A stretch of 64,000 nucleotides of DNA from Ischnura elegans (Eukaryota > Arthropoda > Insecta > Odonata > Coenagrionidae). The DNA is taken from positions 138,756,198 through 138,820,197 of the forward strand of contig NC_060246.1 of the NCBI RefSeq assembly GCF_921293095.1, written 5' to 3'. Made by a program: the position numbers and the translations under genes. This document shows, one piece after another, positions 11,181 to 33,666 of the stretch (the first letter of the stretch is position 1; each line of letters starts with the position of its first letter). The notes beneath the pieces were generated by a model. The model worked only from the letters and a program-made list of their open reading frames with translations. It ran no database searches and was not told where the DNA came from.

Positions 11181-12263
11181 TCATCTACATCTACATAATA
11201 CCCCGCAAGCCGCCTAAAAGGCGTGTGGCAGGGGGTGTTACGACACCAGCCGTTTACAGCCCAAAAAAAATGAAGTGCTCTAACTAGGTTGGGACTAGCG
11301 TTTATTAAAGTCCTTTATGGTTCGGGGGAAAAACGAATGCCCATATCTATCCGTTCGGCAAAACATCTCTCTTAATTTATCGCTTCTATCGGACCTGGAA
11401 ATATGGTGTGGCTCTAATATTATGTTCTCTGTGTCGCTCTTAAAGATATCGATTCTCAATTGTTCAAACAATATAAGCCTAGCGCGCAGCCTCCGAGTCT
11501 CCAATGGCTCCCAGCCTAATTCGCTTAACATCTGGGTAACACTGTATATACGCCCGTAGCCGTTTTTGACGAAACGCGCAGCCTTCCATTGTATTTTATT
11601 CAGTTCGCGGATTAAGTCTTTCTGCGCCGGATCCCATACGCTCGCTCCATATTCAAGGTGCGGTCGGACGAGAGCGAAATAGCACCTTCCTTTTACTTTC
11701 TCATCCGAAAATCTTCCCACAATACGCTTGACGAATCCTAATTTCTTCAGGGCTATGCCGCAAATATTCTTTATACGTGTTCCCCACGTGAGGCTCGAGA
11801 TTATCGTAACTCCCAGGTACTTCACTTCGTCAGTTGCCTTTATGTTAATACCATCCACTGCATAAACATGGTTAAAGCTGGACAAATTCCGCAAGAAATG
11901 TACCGCCATGCATTTGCTCAGATTAAGTTCAAGTCCCCACTCTTGGCTCCACAAATGAACGTTTTTTAAGTCAAATGATAGAATTTCATAGTCAGAGTGA
12001 TAACTAATTTCGCGATATATGACAGCGTCGTCAGCAAATAAACGTATTTTACTGCTAATGCGGGAGCAGAGATCATTAATGTATATAATGAACAACAGGG
12101 GGCCGATTACGCTTCCTTGTGGAACACCTGATGTAACTTTTACAACATCATAGCTAATTCTGTCAAGAACTACTTTTTGTTTACGATCTCTGAGAAAGTC
12201 GCGTATCCAGTTTACAACTGTTTCGTTTAATCCTACTTTGGGGAGAGGGCCGAAAATGATATC
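11181..12263 (-). mobile_element. 5'-truncated non-LTR retrotransposon
   Basis: The 3' part of a LINE lies on the minus strand: RT C-terminal half, 3' UTR, and a terminal run of GTAGAT-like repeats near 11,181-11,195 instead of poly(A). The same 3' end occurs at 61,048-61,350. The 5' truncation point at 12,263 abuts the dispersed repeat that starts GAGCTACC. The clade is probably jockey- or CR1-like. Confidence 0.8.
11295..12263 (-). pseudogene. Reverse transcriptase, C-terminal half, open frame
   Basis: An open frame of about 322 codons encodes the RT palm and thumb of a non-LTR element. It contains SGVPQGSVIGPLLF and YINDL (RT block 4), the catalytic FADDAVIY, KYLGVTI (block 7) and the C-terminal HSFFPRTIKDFNKR typical of jockey-like polyproteins. 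There is no endonuclease and no start codon belonging to the family: the frame enters at the 5' truncation (12,263). An internal ATG at 12,095 is not the natural start. No stops have accumulated, so the insertion is probably recent, but the copy is dead on arrival. Confidence 0.85.
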
Positions 12264-12590
12264 TTGAGCTACCTTTACTATTATTGTAAAAAAATAATCA
12301 AGTCACAAGCAAAGTTTAAGAAAGTTTTAAACTAGTTAAGTATACACATACGTAAGACAATGCCATCTTATGATATAAAAAAACTTAGTTTTTCCACATA
12401 TATGTGGAAAAACAAAGTCCATATATATGTGGAAAAACAAAGTTCAATTTTCATTCATCATGAGTAAATTCCATGAAGTGACGCCTCAAACCATCAACGA
12501 TATAAAAAAGGCTATAATTGGTTGTGGTTTTGCAATGTTCGGCAATGCGGGCGTTCCCGCAAGGTGAGGGGGCGCGCATTATACGGATGG
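12264..12590. repeat. Dispersed repeat, copy 2
   Basis: This is the partner of 9,271-9,480 with the same order of matching blocks. It carries an extra palindromic insert near 12,388-12,444. Confidence 0.55.
12388..12444. repeat. Perfect 26-bp palindrome and tandem copy
   Basis: Bases 12,388-12,413 read the same on both strands (half-site GTTTTTCCACATA). The right half, ATATATGTGGAAAAACAAAG, then repeats in tandem at 12,423-12,442. It may be an extruded or replication-slippage product; no function is inferred. Confidence 0.8.
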
Positions 12591-13260
12591 GCCACTGAAC
12601 CAGGCCTTCTTGCATTACCTGATGCTCTCTCATCTCATGTTCCTTTTTTCCTCCCACACTACCTCCAATTTGATGCTCATAGTTGTTTCGGCTACAATGC
12701 ACGCTCTCCATTTTGGCCATTAAATTTTTTTAGTCGTTCAAAAAAATGTCATTTGCTCAAGTTATTATCATTATTCCACATTAGTATATATTTTGAGGAC
12801 ATTTATTTCTTCAATTACCTACTAATATTAATATATTGTCTAGTAAAACTTGCAGATGCTTTGATACCTTAATCTGGAGATTGTCAATTTTTCTTGGTGT
12901 GCCAAAAGACGATATATTGTTAACTTCCCTTGAATGAAATTACTTGAATGGCAATAGAAAACAAATCAAACTCGATTTATGTTTTTATACAACCTTCAAT
13001 TACATTTGTAATTTTTTAAATGTGATATTATTTATTTGCGATAGCTTTTTTTTATTATCTCAGGAAAAAATATCACAAACCTGGTGAGATTTCATGCTAG
13101 GGTCAGTAGGATTTAGATAAAGGCAGATAATTGATTTCAAAACGTCTGGTTAAATTAATCACAAATATGCGTGAATGCAAATTATGAACGGAGGAAACGC
13201 TGCCATGGAATAAAAGGTTTATTTAGCCGCCAATAAAAAAACAGCCTTTTAAGCATATGT
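12591..13260. other. AT-rich intergenic DNA, nothing recognised
   Basis: Only short open frames and A/T runs are visible. Confidence 0.4.
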
Positions 13261-14160
13261 ATCGATGTAGTGTTCCATCCCATCCCTTCAACCATGAATC
13301 CCACGTTTCCCGCCCGCCATCACAGAGACCCCCGTCGCACACCACACGGGTCGCTGGAGCGCAGGGAACCGCGCCGCCGCGTCGGCCTCCCATTGGCCAA
13401 GAACCCTAGCGTATCGGACCAATGCCGAAGGGCGGAGTCTGCGATTGGGAGAGTGGGAGGGGCGAGTAAAGGGAGGGGAGGGCGTCGGAGGGAGAGGGGG
13501 GTACGAGGTGAGATGAAAGTAAAGTGGAAAGGGGATGTTATGGGTTATATAGCATGGTTCGTGGATGCTACTGCGGTTTGGAAGTGGTGGGTGGCGTTGT
13601 ATCGTGCCGAGGAGAGGCGTGATGTATGACTACGCCGAACGGTGGCGAGGGAAACGGGACGTCCGAAACACCTGGGCCGTCCTCCAACCTCTCCCCCACA
13701 CCACGTCACCGCCAAACTCCCCATTAGCGGGGCACCCTTCGCCTTGCGCCAACCGGCCCTTTCCCACACCCACCCCTTTCGACACCCTCCTCCTGTACCC
13801 GGGGGGCGCTAAAAAGATTCCCTCCCGCTCTCTCAGATTCACCCCACACCCTCCGGATCCGATCTCAAATGGCTGTTACAACAAATTTAAGCAGTTTGCC
13901 GAGCTAAGCGCCTCGTAAAAGATGAAAGCGGGGGCTATAGAATCTCGTGCCCGCTCTCTCTCCGCAAAGGGATGCTGGGGAAGCGAGGGAGGGGAGGAGG
14001 GGGAATGTGGGAACGGAGAGGGGGTTTGAGGGAGCTGTAGACGTCTTGCGGGGAGAGGGGGGCGGGGAAGGAAAGGTGCTGAATCGGTAGGCGGGGGCTC
14101 ATACGTTCGCTTTTAGTCAGTGCTCTCAGCCTCTCATTCTTCGTCGACATTCATTCTTCC
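13261..14160. promoter_or_regulatory. GC-rich, CpG-rich stretch, possible promoter region
   Basis: About 900 bp stand out from the AT-rich surroundings by high G+C, many CpG and long purine or pyrimidine tracts. A CCAAT-type site lies in CCCATTGGCC (about 13,389) and an inverted one in GCGATTGGGAG (about 13,441). GGGTTATATAGCATGG near 13,540 could hold a TATA-like word. Open frames of up to 119 codons on both strands are low-complexity and probably reflect base composition. No downstream coding exon was recognised, so a transcription start here is a guess. Confidence 0.3.
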
Positions 14161-15283
14161 GCGATCGGAATGCCTTTTACCGCACAATACCCTCGGTTTG
14201 AGACGCCTCTGAGAGCATTAATTGTTCACAAAACTTACTCCTGACGTGCAATTGTGAACATGCGACCCGCATGAATGTGATCGTTTTAAATATATTATTG
14301 TACATTTCCTATGATCATGTAATGCGAATGTGGAGAACCTATTTCATGTTGCATGCTGGTGATTGGTCACCCCCTGACAAACATTAAAGGGGGGATTGCA
14401 GGGCATTGTGTAGATGACCTCATTTGCCTCATCTTAGTATCCGCCGGCGAAAACGCAAGCCTCTGTGGATGTCAACATGAAAATCACGGATAAAGATGCT
14501 TTTTAGTCATGCATTTGAGCTCAAAAATCTTGAAATATTCAGCACGTACATAGCTTTCCATGAAAAATAACAAGCATGGATGTTTTTAATACGGGCACGT
14601 ATTCATTGAATAAATAATTTCAATTTTGTAATTATTGAGTAGTTTACAAAATCCATTTTTTTCGGTTATCGGAACGAGTAAAATGCAGAAATGCGGTCAT
14701 CTATCTGCCATGAAAATGTATGAATGAAAACTTGGTACATACATGACGGAATATAAGATGGGCCAATAGTAATTTCTTTCCGAAACTGGATATAGAAGCA
14801 TCGGTGTGAATAATTTAAAATGCAACCCTGTACATAATTATAATGTATGGCTTTACTCTTATTCTTTCATATCGCATGGTGTTTGAGAATGTACGCAATT
14901 ATTAATATTTTCGCTGTTAAGGATGAGGATTCAAAAAATATTTACCAGTAGTAGTTGTTGTATTATCATTGCTAGTCAAAATTTCTTATCTGTTTCATAA
15001 TTTTATTAGCTCTTTCGCAAAAGGTACTTCACATGAATACACTAAACAAAATACATCAAATAGATGCCACTTTTGACCGTGTACTCCTATTTCTTATCTC
15101 TTCGCAATAATGAGCGTTTTCCTCCTGCCGTGAAATCCTCAACCTTCTACAATGCATGAACCCTACAATTTTTAAATTGCTTTTAGCTGTTCATCTCGAA
15201 TTCATCTCGAAGGACCTCATCGCCTAAGTTTTTACCCAAGTCGATGTCATAACGACGGTATTGAGCTGTATTTTTGAATTAAC
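14161..15283. other. Intergenic DNA, nothing recognised
   Basis: AT-rich, with no coding, terminal repeats or splice-linked frames seen. Confidence 0.4.
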
Positions 15284-15504
15284 CATGTCCGTACCCAGAG
15301 AGGGGCAGGAGGGGGCTAGAAGCAAAACTCCCAAATGTCTTTAAGGAAAATAATATTTTTTCAAGCAAATAATTTTAAAAACCAATAAAGAGCTGTAACA
15401 GTTTCCTTAAAATGTTGATTTCATTCACATTTTCCATGCTTAAACCTTACCTACTACTTGAACACCATGGCTTCCCCCCAGTTTTGATCCTTGGTACACC
15501 CTAG
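15284..15504. mobile_element. hAT-type MITE, CATGGGCGTACCCAG family, copy 1 (decayed)
   Basis: The left end CATGTCCGTACCCAGAG and the right end CTTGGTACACCCTAG are imperfect inverted repeats. The interior is recognisable as the inverse of the copy at 32,988-33,227 (shared words CTGTAACAG and AATAATATTTTTTCAAGCAAA). It is old, with several changes in both ends. Confidence 0.55.
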
Positions 15505-16379
15505 AAATTAACCACCAATTTGAGAAACTGATGGAAAGGGTAGTGAATTAATAGATCAAGGTTAAGTGAAGAGAATTGCGGCTCTGACTGGCAGCATGTA
15601 AGTTGAAATGACTGCTGTCACTTTATCAATCCTTGGGCATGCCAATTTCCCAATAACGAGTTAGAGATGGAAAAATGTCGATTTTTTCGAGCAATCGATT
15701 TTAAATCGAAATGAAAAGCTCGAGTTTTAAAACGTCGAAATGTGAACCGAAAGATATATTAATCGTAAAATTCGCGGATTGTTTTTTTAATATTTAAATC
15801 TATATAATCTACATGCTTGAAATATTAGTAGGAAAAATTTGCACGCACATTAAAGTTTTGGGATCACCGCTTGGAACCATTCAGCTTAACTAAAACTTTT
15901 AAGAAAGATCAACTGATTGAGATTTTTCTTCTTTATCGAGGGCGTTTCTTTCCGATTTTACCGCCCTTAGGAAGAAGTCTTTCACTCGGGACGGATGACG
16001 TTGTCACAATCCGGTAATGATGCCACTGAGATCAATCGAAATGGTCAAGATCGAAGTTAAAAAAAAAACGAGTTTGGATTGAAAGTCGAATATCAAGGTC
16101 GATCTAGATCTCGTCGATCTTTGACTATGAAAACTCGATTTCCTACTTTAATTAAAATCGTTTTTTTCATCACGAACAGATAGCCCCAAAATCTGCTCTG
16201 TAGAAGATCTCTCCATCTTTCAGATTCTCGCCACGTTGATTGCCTGAGGGTGACAACGGGTTCGCCTGGATTCCACCACGAGTCTTCAGGTCGAAGTGCC
16301 GATATCGGTATTTTCAACGCGCTCATGTAGCCCTCGTTCATCGCTGCTGCCTTATCAAGAACGCCACGGAAAACTAAGA
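15505..16379. other. Intergenic DNA, nothing recognised
   Basis: Words such as TCGATTTT and AAATCGA recur at 15,675-16,150, but no repeat unit could be defined. Confidence 0.35.
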
Positions 16380-16680
16380 GATATTACTGCTATAGGAGAA
16401 TGATCAAGATCACATGGATACAAAAGCAGGACAGAGGACCTTCCTGAAAAAAATTGAGAAGAATACGGGAAGCTTAATCGGTAACATCATGAGCCACGAT
16501 TGCCGCATACAAACAATCAATCGCAGAAGGATAAGGTAAAGGGAAGGACGGCTGAGATATATGGGGCAGATGTAGGATGTGAAACAAAAGAATAACGTAA
16601 GTGTTAAACGACTAGCTGATCGGAAAGCTGAGTAGAGGGCTGCATCAAACCATTTTTGATTGCTACCTTTGATGATGAGA
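16380..16680 (+). pseudogene. Non-LTR retrotransposon relic, RT C-terminus
   Basis: Conceptual translation with frame breaks gives RMIKITWIQKQDRG, then SLIGNIMSHDC, EGRLRYMGQM and VKRLADRKAE, then RAASN. These are the ordered C-terminal motifs of insect endonuclease-RT LINE polyproteins (usually R.LKI.W, IGHI.RHD, GR.R..Y..Q, LKRLAE.RE.WRAA). Several stops and frameshifts show an old dead copy. Confidence 0.6.
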
Positions 16681-18092
16681 AAGATCAGACTCTGAGAAAG
16701 ATTGCGTCACTGCGTCCTCTATAGATGCGAATATTGGGGAATTGGATTTTGTGGGAGGGGTAAGATAAAGGAAGGACGAGAAACTGATAAAAAAACACAT
16801 TAGCCTACGCAGCGTTTATGAATGTGACTAATAATCCAGAGATCATAGTAGGCAATTCAACCCTTCGTAGAGCATGGAGCTGATTCGTACGAGACACTTC
16901 CCCGCCAACTATATATCTATGACGGGACCACGACCCCGACGAAATCCTTTGCAAGGTGTAGCTGGATGTATTCCAACTCATTGAAGGCATATTTTATATT
17001 TGGAAGCAGATAAAGTAAAACAAAATTAGCCAGCCCGTGCAACCCAATCACCCGAGAATGCCGGTGTTGAGAAAATAAAAACTTTCTGGCCCAAAAATTG
17101 TCGATTTAAATACAATGATCTGCTGGCTTGTTATCTTCAAATGCATGATTAAGAGAGCTAACGTCCTCCCGTTATATCCATTAAAGTTTCATCTGGAGGC
17201 TTAGTTAATATCTACAACCATTCCAATGAAAATTCACTGAAATTTAAAAAAATAAAGTTAATCAAGGTTAGCGTAGGTCAACATTCATTACAGGCTGTCG
17301 CTTAGTGCTCATTATAAATTTTTGCGGTAGAGATCCTTTTCCGCTTTTGAACCCATTAATGGATATTTCTGTGTTACTTCTTACATAATAACAATAAAAT
17401 AGTTTCTTGGATACATAAATCGAATATCAAGCCACGATTTTTCCATACACACAAATTTTCCAATCAGCACAAAATGCTATTATTCAATAGTACCTGAAAT
17501 CGCGAAAGTGCCAAGATGCAATCGCAACAAAAACTCTGAATCCGATAAAGGAAAAGAGGACATATCTGCGCAGGTTGTACTTAATTTGGTGTTCGAATGT
17601 AACATGCTCTGAGTTTAAAATATTTGCGACATGCCCGAGGGGATGAACATTTTCGTATTTGTAATTATGACGTCTTTAAGCAGCAGAGGCTATCGGTTCC
17701 TAAGCATGACTCTATACTCATTTCAATTCAACTCCAACTTGCCGGCGCTGACAATACGCGGTTTCCTCTCTCCCGGCAGCTCTCCATTAATTTCTCCGAC
17801 TAGTGATATTTACCATATGTCTACTCTGTTGTTATGTGTATCCTGAAACATATGCTACCTTGGCGGGCTTCTTTTCACAGCGCATTGCATAACTTCCCGG
17901 AATACTGCTTTGAATCATCCTTTTTTTCATTCAATAAATTCCATAATATATACCCCAACTTTTAAGTCCTTTTGATACAAATTTTCAAGTAGTTCCAATG
18001 TATTGAGGATAAACTCTTAGAAAACAGTGTACTGGCTTCAGATAATTGAGACATAACACAGATTTTCACATGAAAAATAAAAACGCATAATA
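16681..18092. other. Intergenic DNA, nothing recognised
   Basis: AT-rich. Short frames at 16,805-16,990 and 17,631-17,846 resemble no family known to me. Confidence 0.4.
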
Positions 18093-18744
18093 CAATAGGG
18101 TAGTTCCTTCATCAAAGAAAACGAAAGGCATTGATTGCAATTCGTTACCCACCATTAGTGTATTCATAATATACAAATTATTTGGTTTTAGAAATACCGG
18201 TTTAGATGGATGGCAAGGGTCAATTTTATCCTCATTTGAAAAAGGCCAGATTGGCACCCATGTGATGCCACTCCACGTGACGTCACAGGGACCTAGTTTC
18301 TATATGAGTAGATAGGAGTTTTACATCGTCTGAGGTTATCAATGCATGCATGAGGCTTAGAGCTCAGGGAAACATGTCTTAATAATCACCTATTAAAACT
18401 GGCTGAGGTTGGAAAGTTTTCCTCGTTTGATAAGGTATTGCCAAGCGCTACCAGCTAGCATGGTACTCTGCTACCTGCTGGCATCCTGTGTCATATCAGC
18501 CCTCAGAGCCTCGCCCCAAGTTCACCTCACTTGCGGCAGCGGGAACCAGAACGACATCCCACAGAGATTTCCCAGCATTCATACTTACCCATCGCATTTT
18601 CGCGCGCTTGAAAATTTTCACTATTCATTTAATAGCAAAAAATAGATATCGTCATTTAAAAATCTAAAAGCGTGAAGTACATACTCCAGGAGTAATAATC
18701 TTTCGATTTAGGCAATAAAAAAATAAAAGGAAACCACCCTATTG
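18093..18744 (+). mobile_element. Non-autonomous DNA element, GGGTAGTTTCC family, copy 1
   Basis: The ends CAATAGGGTAGTTCC and GGAAACCACCCTATTG are inverted repeats. The whole 650 bp is recognisable in 52,673-53,279, and its right half also in 53,510-53,875. There is no transposase frame. The centre carries CACGTGACGTCACAGGGACC (18,274-18,293), an E-box overlapping a CRE palindrome, which is unchanged in the second copy. Confidence 0.8.
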
Positions 18745-19039
18745 CACATCCATGTTCTTATGGCGGCCATGGGACAAAGAGCTGTCCTCATATTTCAAAC
18801 CAAAAAATAGTGTTTAGGCTCCGGTATGAAAAGTTTTTTCAAGTATGAATATGACTATCAGCACTTTTCTTTGATTTCAACAATGGCTTCCTCCATGTAA
18901 ACTTTGAAATTTAAGGGTGACGAAGCATGACCACAACGTCAACACCCTTCTATAAGTCAACTAACACAACAAACTTAGGCTCGTTCTTTTCCATTCTCTT
19001 CTTTATTTGCAGCTGAAGGGATGATATTGCCTTTATTGT
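18745..19039. other. Intergenic spacer, nothing recognised
   Basis: No coding or repeat signal seen. Confidence 0.4.
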
Positions 19040-20300
19040 GTTTTTGCTTTTTCTGAATCTGTCCTCAACAAGGTATGTACTCTTCTCCTCCAAGTTCTAT
19101 TCTTCTGTAGATGATCCATGTCAGTATCTCTGATGGAAGTGCAGAAGGGATTGAATTTAGTCCTAAAATTTTCACCTCTCTCCGCTCTTTTTCTCTTGGG
19201 ATGATCCTCCTGATGTCCTTTAGTATTGCACCGGTTGAATACATTTCACTTATTATTTTGTATAGCTGGCTCAAGGTCGTTCTTCCTACATTTTTAATCA
19301 TCTCTGCTGGAATATCATCAATACCAGATGTTTTATTTAACTGTTGCAGCGAAATATGATCTTAAATTTGGGGCTCCCACATTGTCTTATCCACTTCCCT
19401 TTTGTTCTTAGGCTGTTTCCTTAGTAAAACTCTTCCAGATATTCTTTCCATACCTTCCCTTAGTCTGGTTTTCTATTATTTTTTCCCTAGGGATACTACA
19501 TTTTATGAAATGATTTCTCACTAAGCTTTTATGAAATTCCTAGAAATGATTCCTTACTCTTCTTTAGGCGGCCTCTACTTTTCCATGCACAAATTATGTT
19601 CTGCACGTCTTCACACATATTCTTCAGTAGCTTTTTTCAAGACCTCCTTGCTTAACTAAAAATGTTAACCCTTCTAGTCATTAATCTGTCCTTCACTTGT
19701 TTCCATATGCTTGAACCTTCATTTTTCAACAAATTCCAAGACTTCTGGCATGATCTATTGTTTATTCTTATTGACTTTTCTTCTAACAAGAACTTCCTCA
19801 ACTGCTGCCTGTAGTCAACCGTTAACATTTCATCAGCTCTCTTACATTTGATTTGTTGGCCACAACCTTTCCTATTTTGTTTTCCACAGTTTCTTTAAAC
19901 ACCCGCCTCTTTCAATTTTTCAACCTGCAAAATGTTTTTCACAGATTTCTCCATTTTTTTTTACCATCAGGAAATTTCATAATGACAAAGTTATGGTCAC
20001 TGTTATTATCTGACCCACTAGCTTTCTCAGTCCTCCACTTGGTTCCTAAAATCTTTGTTTCACTGAAATGTAGTCAATATGGAATCATCAGAGGTCTCAG
20101 CAGAGCAGTACAAGGATATGCACCTTGCATGTCCATCTTCATAGACCAAAGTTTTGCCGGAATTTACCTTAGTACGACGAAGTGCAGAGAGAGAATAAAA
20201 GGCAATCAAAACCATCTCTCTGCACTTCATCAACCTGAAAAAGCCAGATGCAATGCTAGTGACACTGTCACCTCCTAAGATGGACACGTGGAATGCATAT
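19040..20300 (-). pseudogene. Non-LTR retrotransposon relic, endonuclease end and RT start
   Basis: Reading the minus strand from right to left, GSDNNSDHNFVIMKFPDG (about 19,970-20,020) fits the C-terminal SDH motif of the APE-type endonuclease. Further on, GIDDIPAEMIKNVGRTTLSQ, LYKIISEMYSTG and EILTWIIYRRIE (19,080-19,330) fit RT blocks 0-2 (usual form G.D.IPAE.IK, then ISL..HA.KIL..II..RIE). Stops and frameshifts separate the pieces. This is an old copy in the opposite direction to the LINE relic at 16,380. Confidence 0.65.
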
Positions 20301-23300
20301 ACCATAAACCTCTCGCATCACACCGTGAAAGCCTACAAAAGGATTTCTTCTTTGATCTTCAGGGATTTTCCTACATTATTTAGTTAAAATCCATAAAAAC
20401 TTGGATTTCATTAAAAATAGATTTTGACGTTAGCTCATCATGCCAATAGACCACATATGGCTCCCTAGTGATAATTAAAATGAACTGAATGTACCATAAC
20501 GAATGTTATTCAGCTCAGCATTGACCCTCACTTTTGCCTCGAATTCAGGGGCCTCAATGGCCTATCAGATTAGCTTGTTTAAATGGCTAAAAGACTCGTC
20601 AGTTGTCAGAAATTAAAAACAAACTGAAGAAAGTCTTTTTTTTCGGGAAAACAAGTCTTCAAATGCCATTTTTTCAGTATTTTCACAAAAACTTGACATT
20701 CTATCCTTAATTTGTTTAGTAATTCATCATCAAATAATACTGCTTTTTGCAGTTGTATTTTCATATAAAAACCACACTAACCAAGTTTTAATTTCCAAGG
20801 CAAGTGTCCTAACATCAAATTTTTTCGAGGTGCTCATTTTCATGGCCATTTTTGGTCAAATATTATCTACGTGCTAGAGTTCAGTTATTAGAACATAATA
20901 AGTCAAGTATAGCACTGTGCTAAAACAAGGGTGTGCGAAGAATTGATGAAAAAATAATTGAGCTACCTGTGCAAAGTCAGAATAATGGAAAATTTAAGTT
21001 CAATGTTAGATCAAGGTAGAGTAATCCTCAGGATACAAACATTTCGTTTTGTGTGTAAAATGCATGTTAGTTCAAACTGTTAAGATAGCACTCTGTATGC
21101 TTGCTAAGAATTTAGGAAAAAGAGCAAAAAGTGGACTGTAATGTTGATTAAGTACTATATACATATTTATCTTCCTATGCCATTGAAAAAATGTAAATTG
21201 TGGCTTATGTACACTTCTTACACTAAAATTTATTTACCTCAATGTACACCATTGTCTTCCCCAAGAATCAAACTTTAAGAAAGTTCTTCGCAAACACATT
21301 TGTCGAAAATAAGGAAGTTAAGTAATACCTAAAGGTTATAGATTTATATATCTAGTGAATCGAATACGAAAAATGACTGATGATGCAATTGACAGAAGAA
21401 TTGAGCGACATCTTTGGAAAATCAGTCGTAACTTAACTAATCTTAACTCTTGATATTACACATCTTCATGTGGCTTAAAAAATAAAATTTTGTTTCGTAG
21501 CATTGATTACTCATTTATTTTTTCAAACCTATTTTATTTTGAAGAATTCTTTTAAGAACTAGGCCTGGTTTTTCTACAGAAAAACTTGAGAATAGAAGGT
21601 AGCTCAGCCCATATTTAGGGGCTCTTCAAGGGGTAGCGATAATTCTGGCAGTTGTAGGTGTTAAATTTATTTACAAATTTTACAACTTTTTATAAAATCA
21701 TAGAACAATATATGTTGTCAATACCAATGTAAATTTTGGAATGGACTGAAAGTTATTCTAATGTATTTTTTTAATTGGTCAGATAAAGAAAGGTCCAAAT
21801 CTATGTCCTTACAAAAATGCTCCATAGCCTTAAATATCTACACCAGTCCATCAAAATGTCAGATAATTAAAATATCATCAGTTACAAACAGACTAGGACA
21901 TCGTTTAGCAATCATTTAAATACTAAGGTCATATTTTGTAACAAAATCTTTCAGCATGCTGCTTCAATGGCTGTCACCTTAATTGTGTAATCGAAGTTAC
22001 CACTCATTTATTGCCGAATATGGAACCAACCAAATTATTACCTAAGTTATTTAGTTCAAAATAACTAATTACTTAAATTCAAGAACAAAAACTTACAGAA
22101 ACAAGTTTAGGGGACACTTCACATGAAGTATTACTTAATTCATAGCTTCAAGGTTATTTTCAGAAGTAAAAACTGGTGGTTCCTGGGTGTTAGGACTGAG
22201 TATTGATCTCTCAACAGGATTAAATCAGCTTGTATGAATAACAGCCACATATCACACTACTGAATGACATGATTCAATTTATTACTTTCATTTGTTAGAT
22301 CTTGGAGGAACAAATTCAAAGTGGACAAGAAAACCTTTTTTCAAACAATCAATCATGTAAATGCCTTAAAAGACACACAAAAGAATACTCTACAAAGACT
22401 GCTCTGAGCATGAGAAAACAATATGACTTCCATGGCATCATATTTCATCTGTCTTAACTGATACCTTATTTTTTCCCACCAATCAAAATCCATCCTGTCC
22501 ACTTCAAAAGTAGCAATATTAAACAGTGAACAATGAAATCATGTCATACATCAAATATAGGTTAGTTTGAAATTGTTCCATATGGAAGTAGAGAGAACAC
22601 ACATTTGGTTTTTGACCATATATTTAGGAAAATTAAAATATTACATAAAATGTGTGAGAACCAACTACCATGCAAAAATTTCCGTCCTTGACGCCAAGTG
22701 ACACACATGTTAAAAATCTGCATTAAAAGCATTCTCTTCCAACACAGTTTCCTGGAAAGGAATTAACATATGTGACGCATGCGACATTTGGTCATAAAAA
22801 GACAGTAAACACTAGAACGGTCCATATTGCAAATGGGTCATTCAGACCATAGGGAAAATTAATTTCTTTCCTGAAAAAAATTAATTATGACAGATACAAT
22901 ATCAGTAAGCATATATTTACGAAACACATGGCAATTTAAGCATCATGATTTATCTGTCTCAAATACTAAAAATGTATCAGGGAGCCAATTTTGACTGTAG
23001 TAACATTTGCCAAATTATTAGAGAATGGTCAAGGCAAGAATGTCTTTCAGTACCTATGCACAAATGCACTGATATTGTGTTTCAAGTCACATCACATACA
23101 ATTCACTGATTACTCCTGCTTCCCCAGAATAGGAGTGTCTAATTGTAAAAAAAATATGGATGAAATTCAAATAATACCAAAATCACAAAATTATAAATCA
23201 GAAACAGGTATTTTTTTCAGGATTGAAGTCCGTCCCGTCCAATGAAGTTAAACACAGTAAAGTCTACCACTGAGATGGCTCTGCATGTATCTTCCTCTGG

Positions 23301-23375
23301 TGACATCTTTCATGATTAACTTCCATGATGAATGAACTTTTGATCAAACAATGCTTGAATGGATCATCAGATTTG
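20301..23375. other. Downstream of HP1: possible 3' UTR and intergenic DNA
   Basis: AT-rich, with no coding recognised. The first polyadenylation signal noted on the HP1 strand after the stop codon is AATAAA at 22,278-22,283 (TTTATT on the plus strand), which would give a 3' UTR of about 1.1 kb. Other AATAAA words follow, so the transcript end cannot be fixed. Confidence 0.35.
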
Positions 23376-33623
<10,248 letters not shown>

Positions 33624-33666
33624 CTTGCGCCGGTGTGCTGAAGGGGTACTTCAAGTACAAGGGAAG
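33624..33666 (-). other. HP1 5' UTR part of the start-codon exon
   Basis: The acceptor TTTTCAG precedes 33,666. The exon runs to the donor after 33,614 and holds only four codons' worth of coding start (ATG TCG AAA G). The start codon is preceded by CGCAAG. Confidence 0.75.

Noticed and set aside
13270-13629. 119-codon open frame in GC-rich DNA
   Set aside because: Overlapping frames on both strands are equally long, and the residues are low-complexity Arg/Gly/Pro expected from base composition.
19853-20278. 141-codon plus-strand frame
   Set aside because: It is antisense to the minus-strand LINE endonuclease relic and shows no protein-like pattern of its own.
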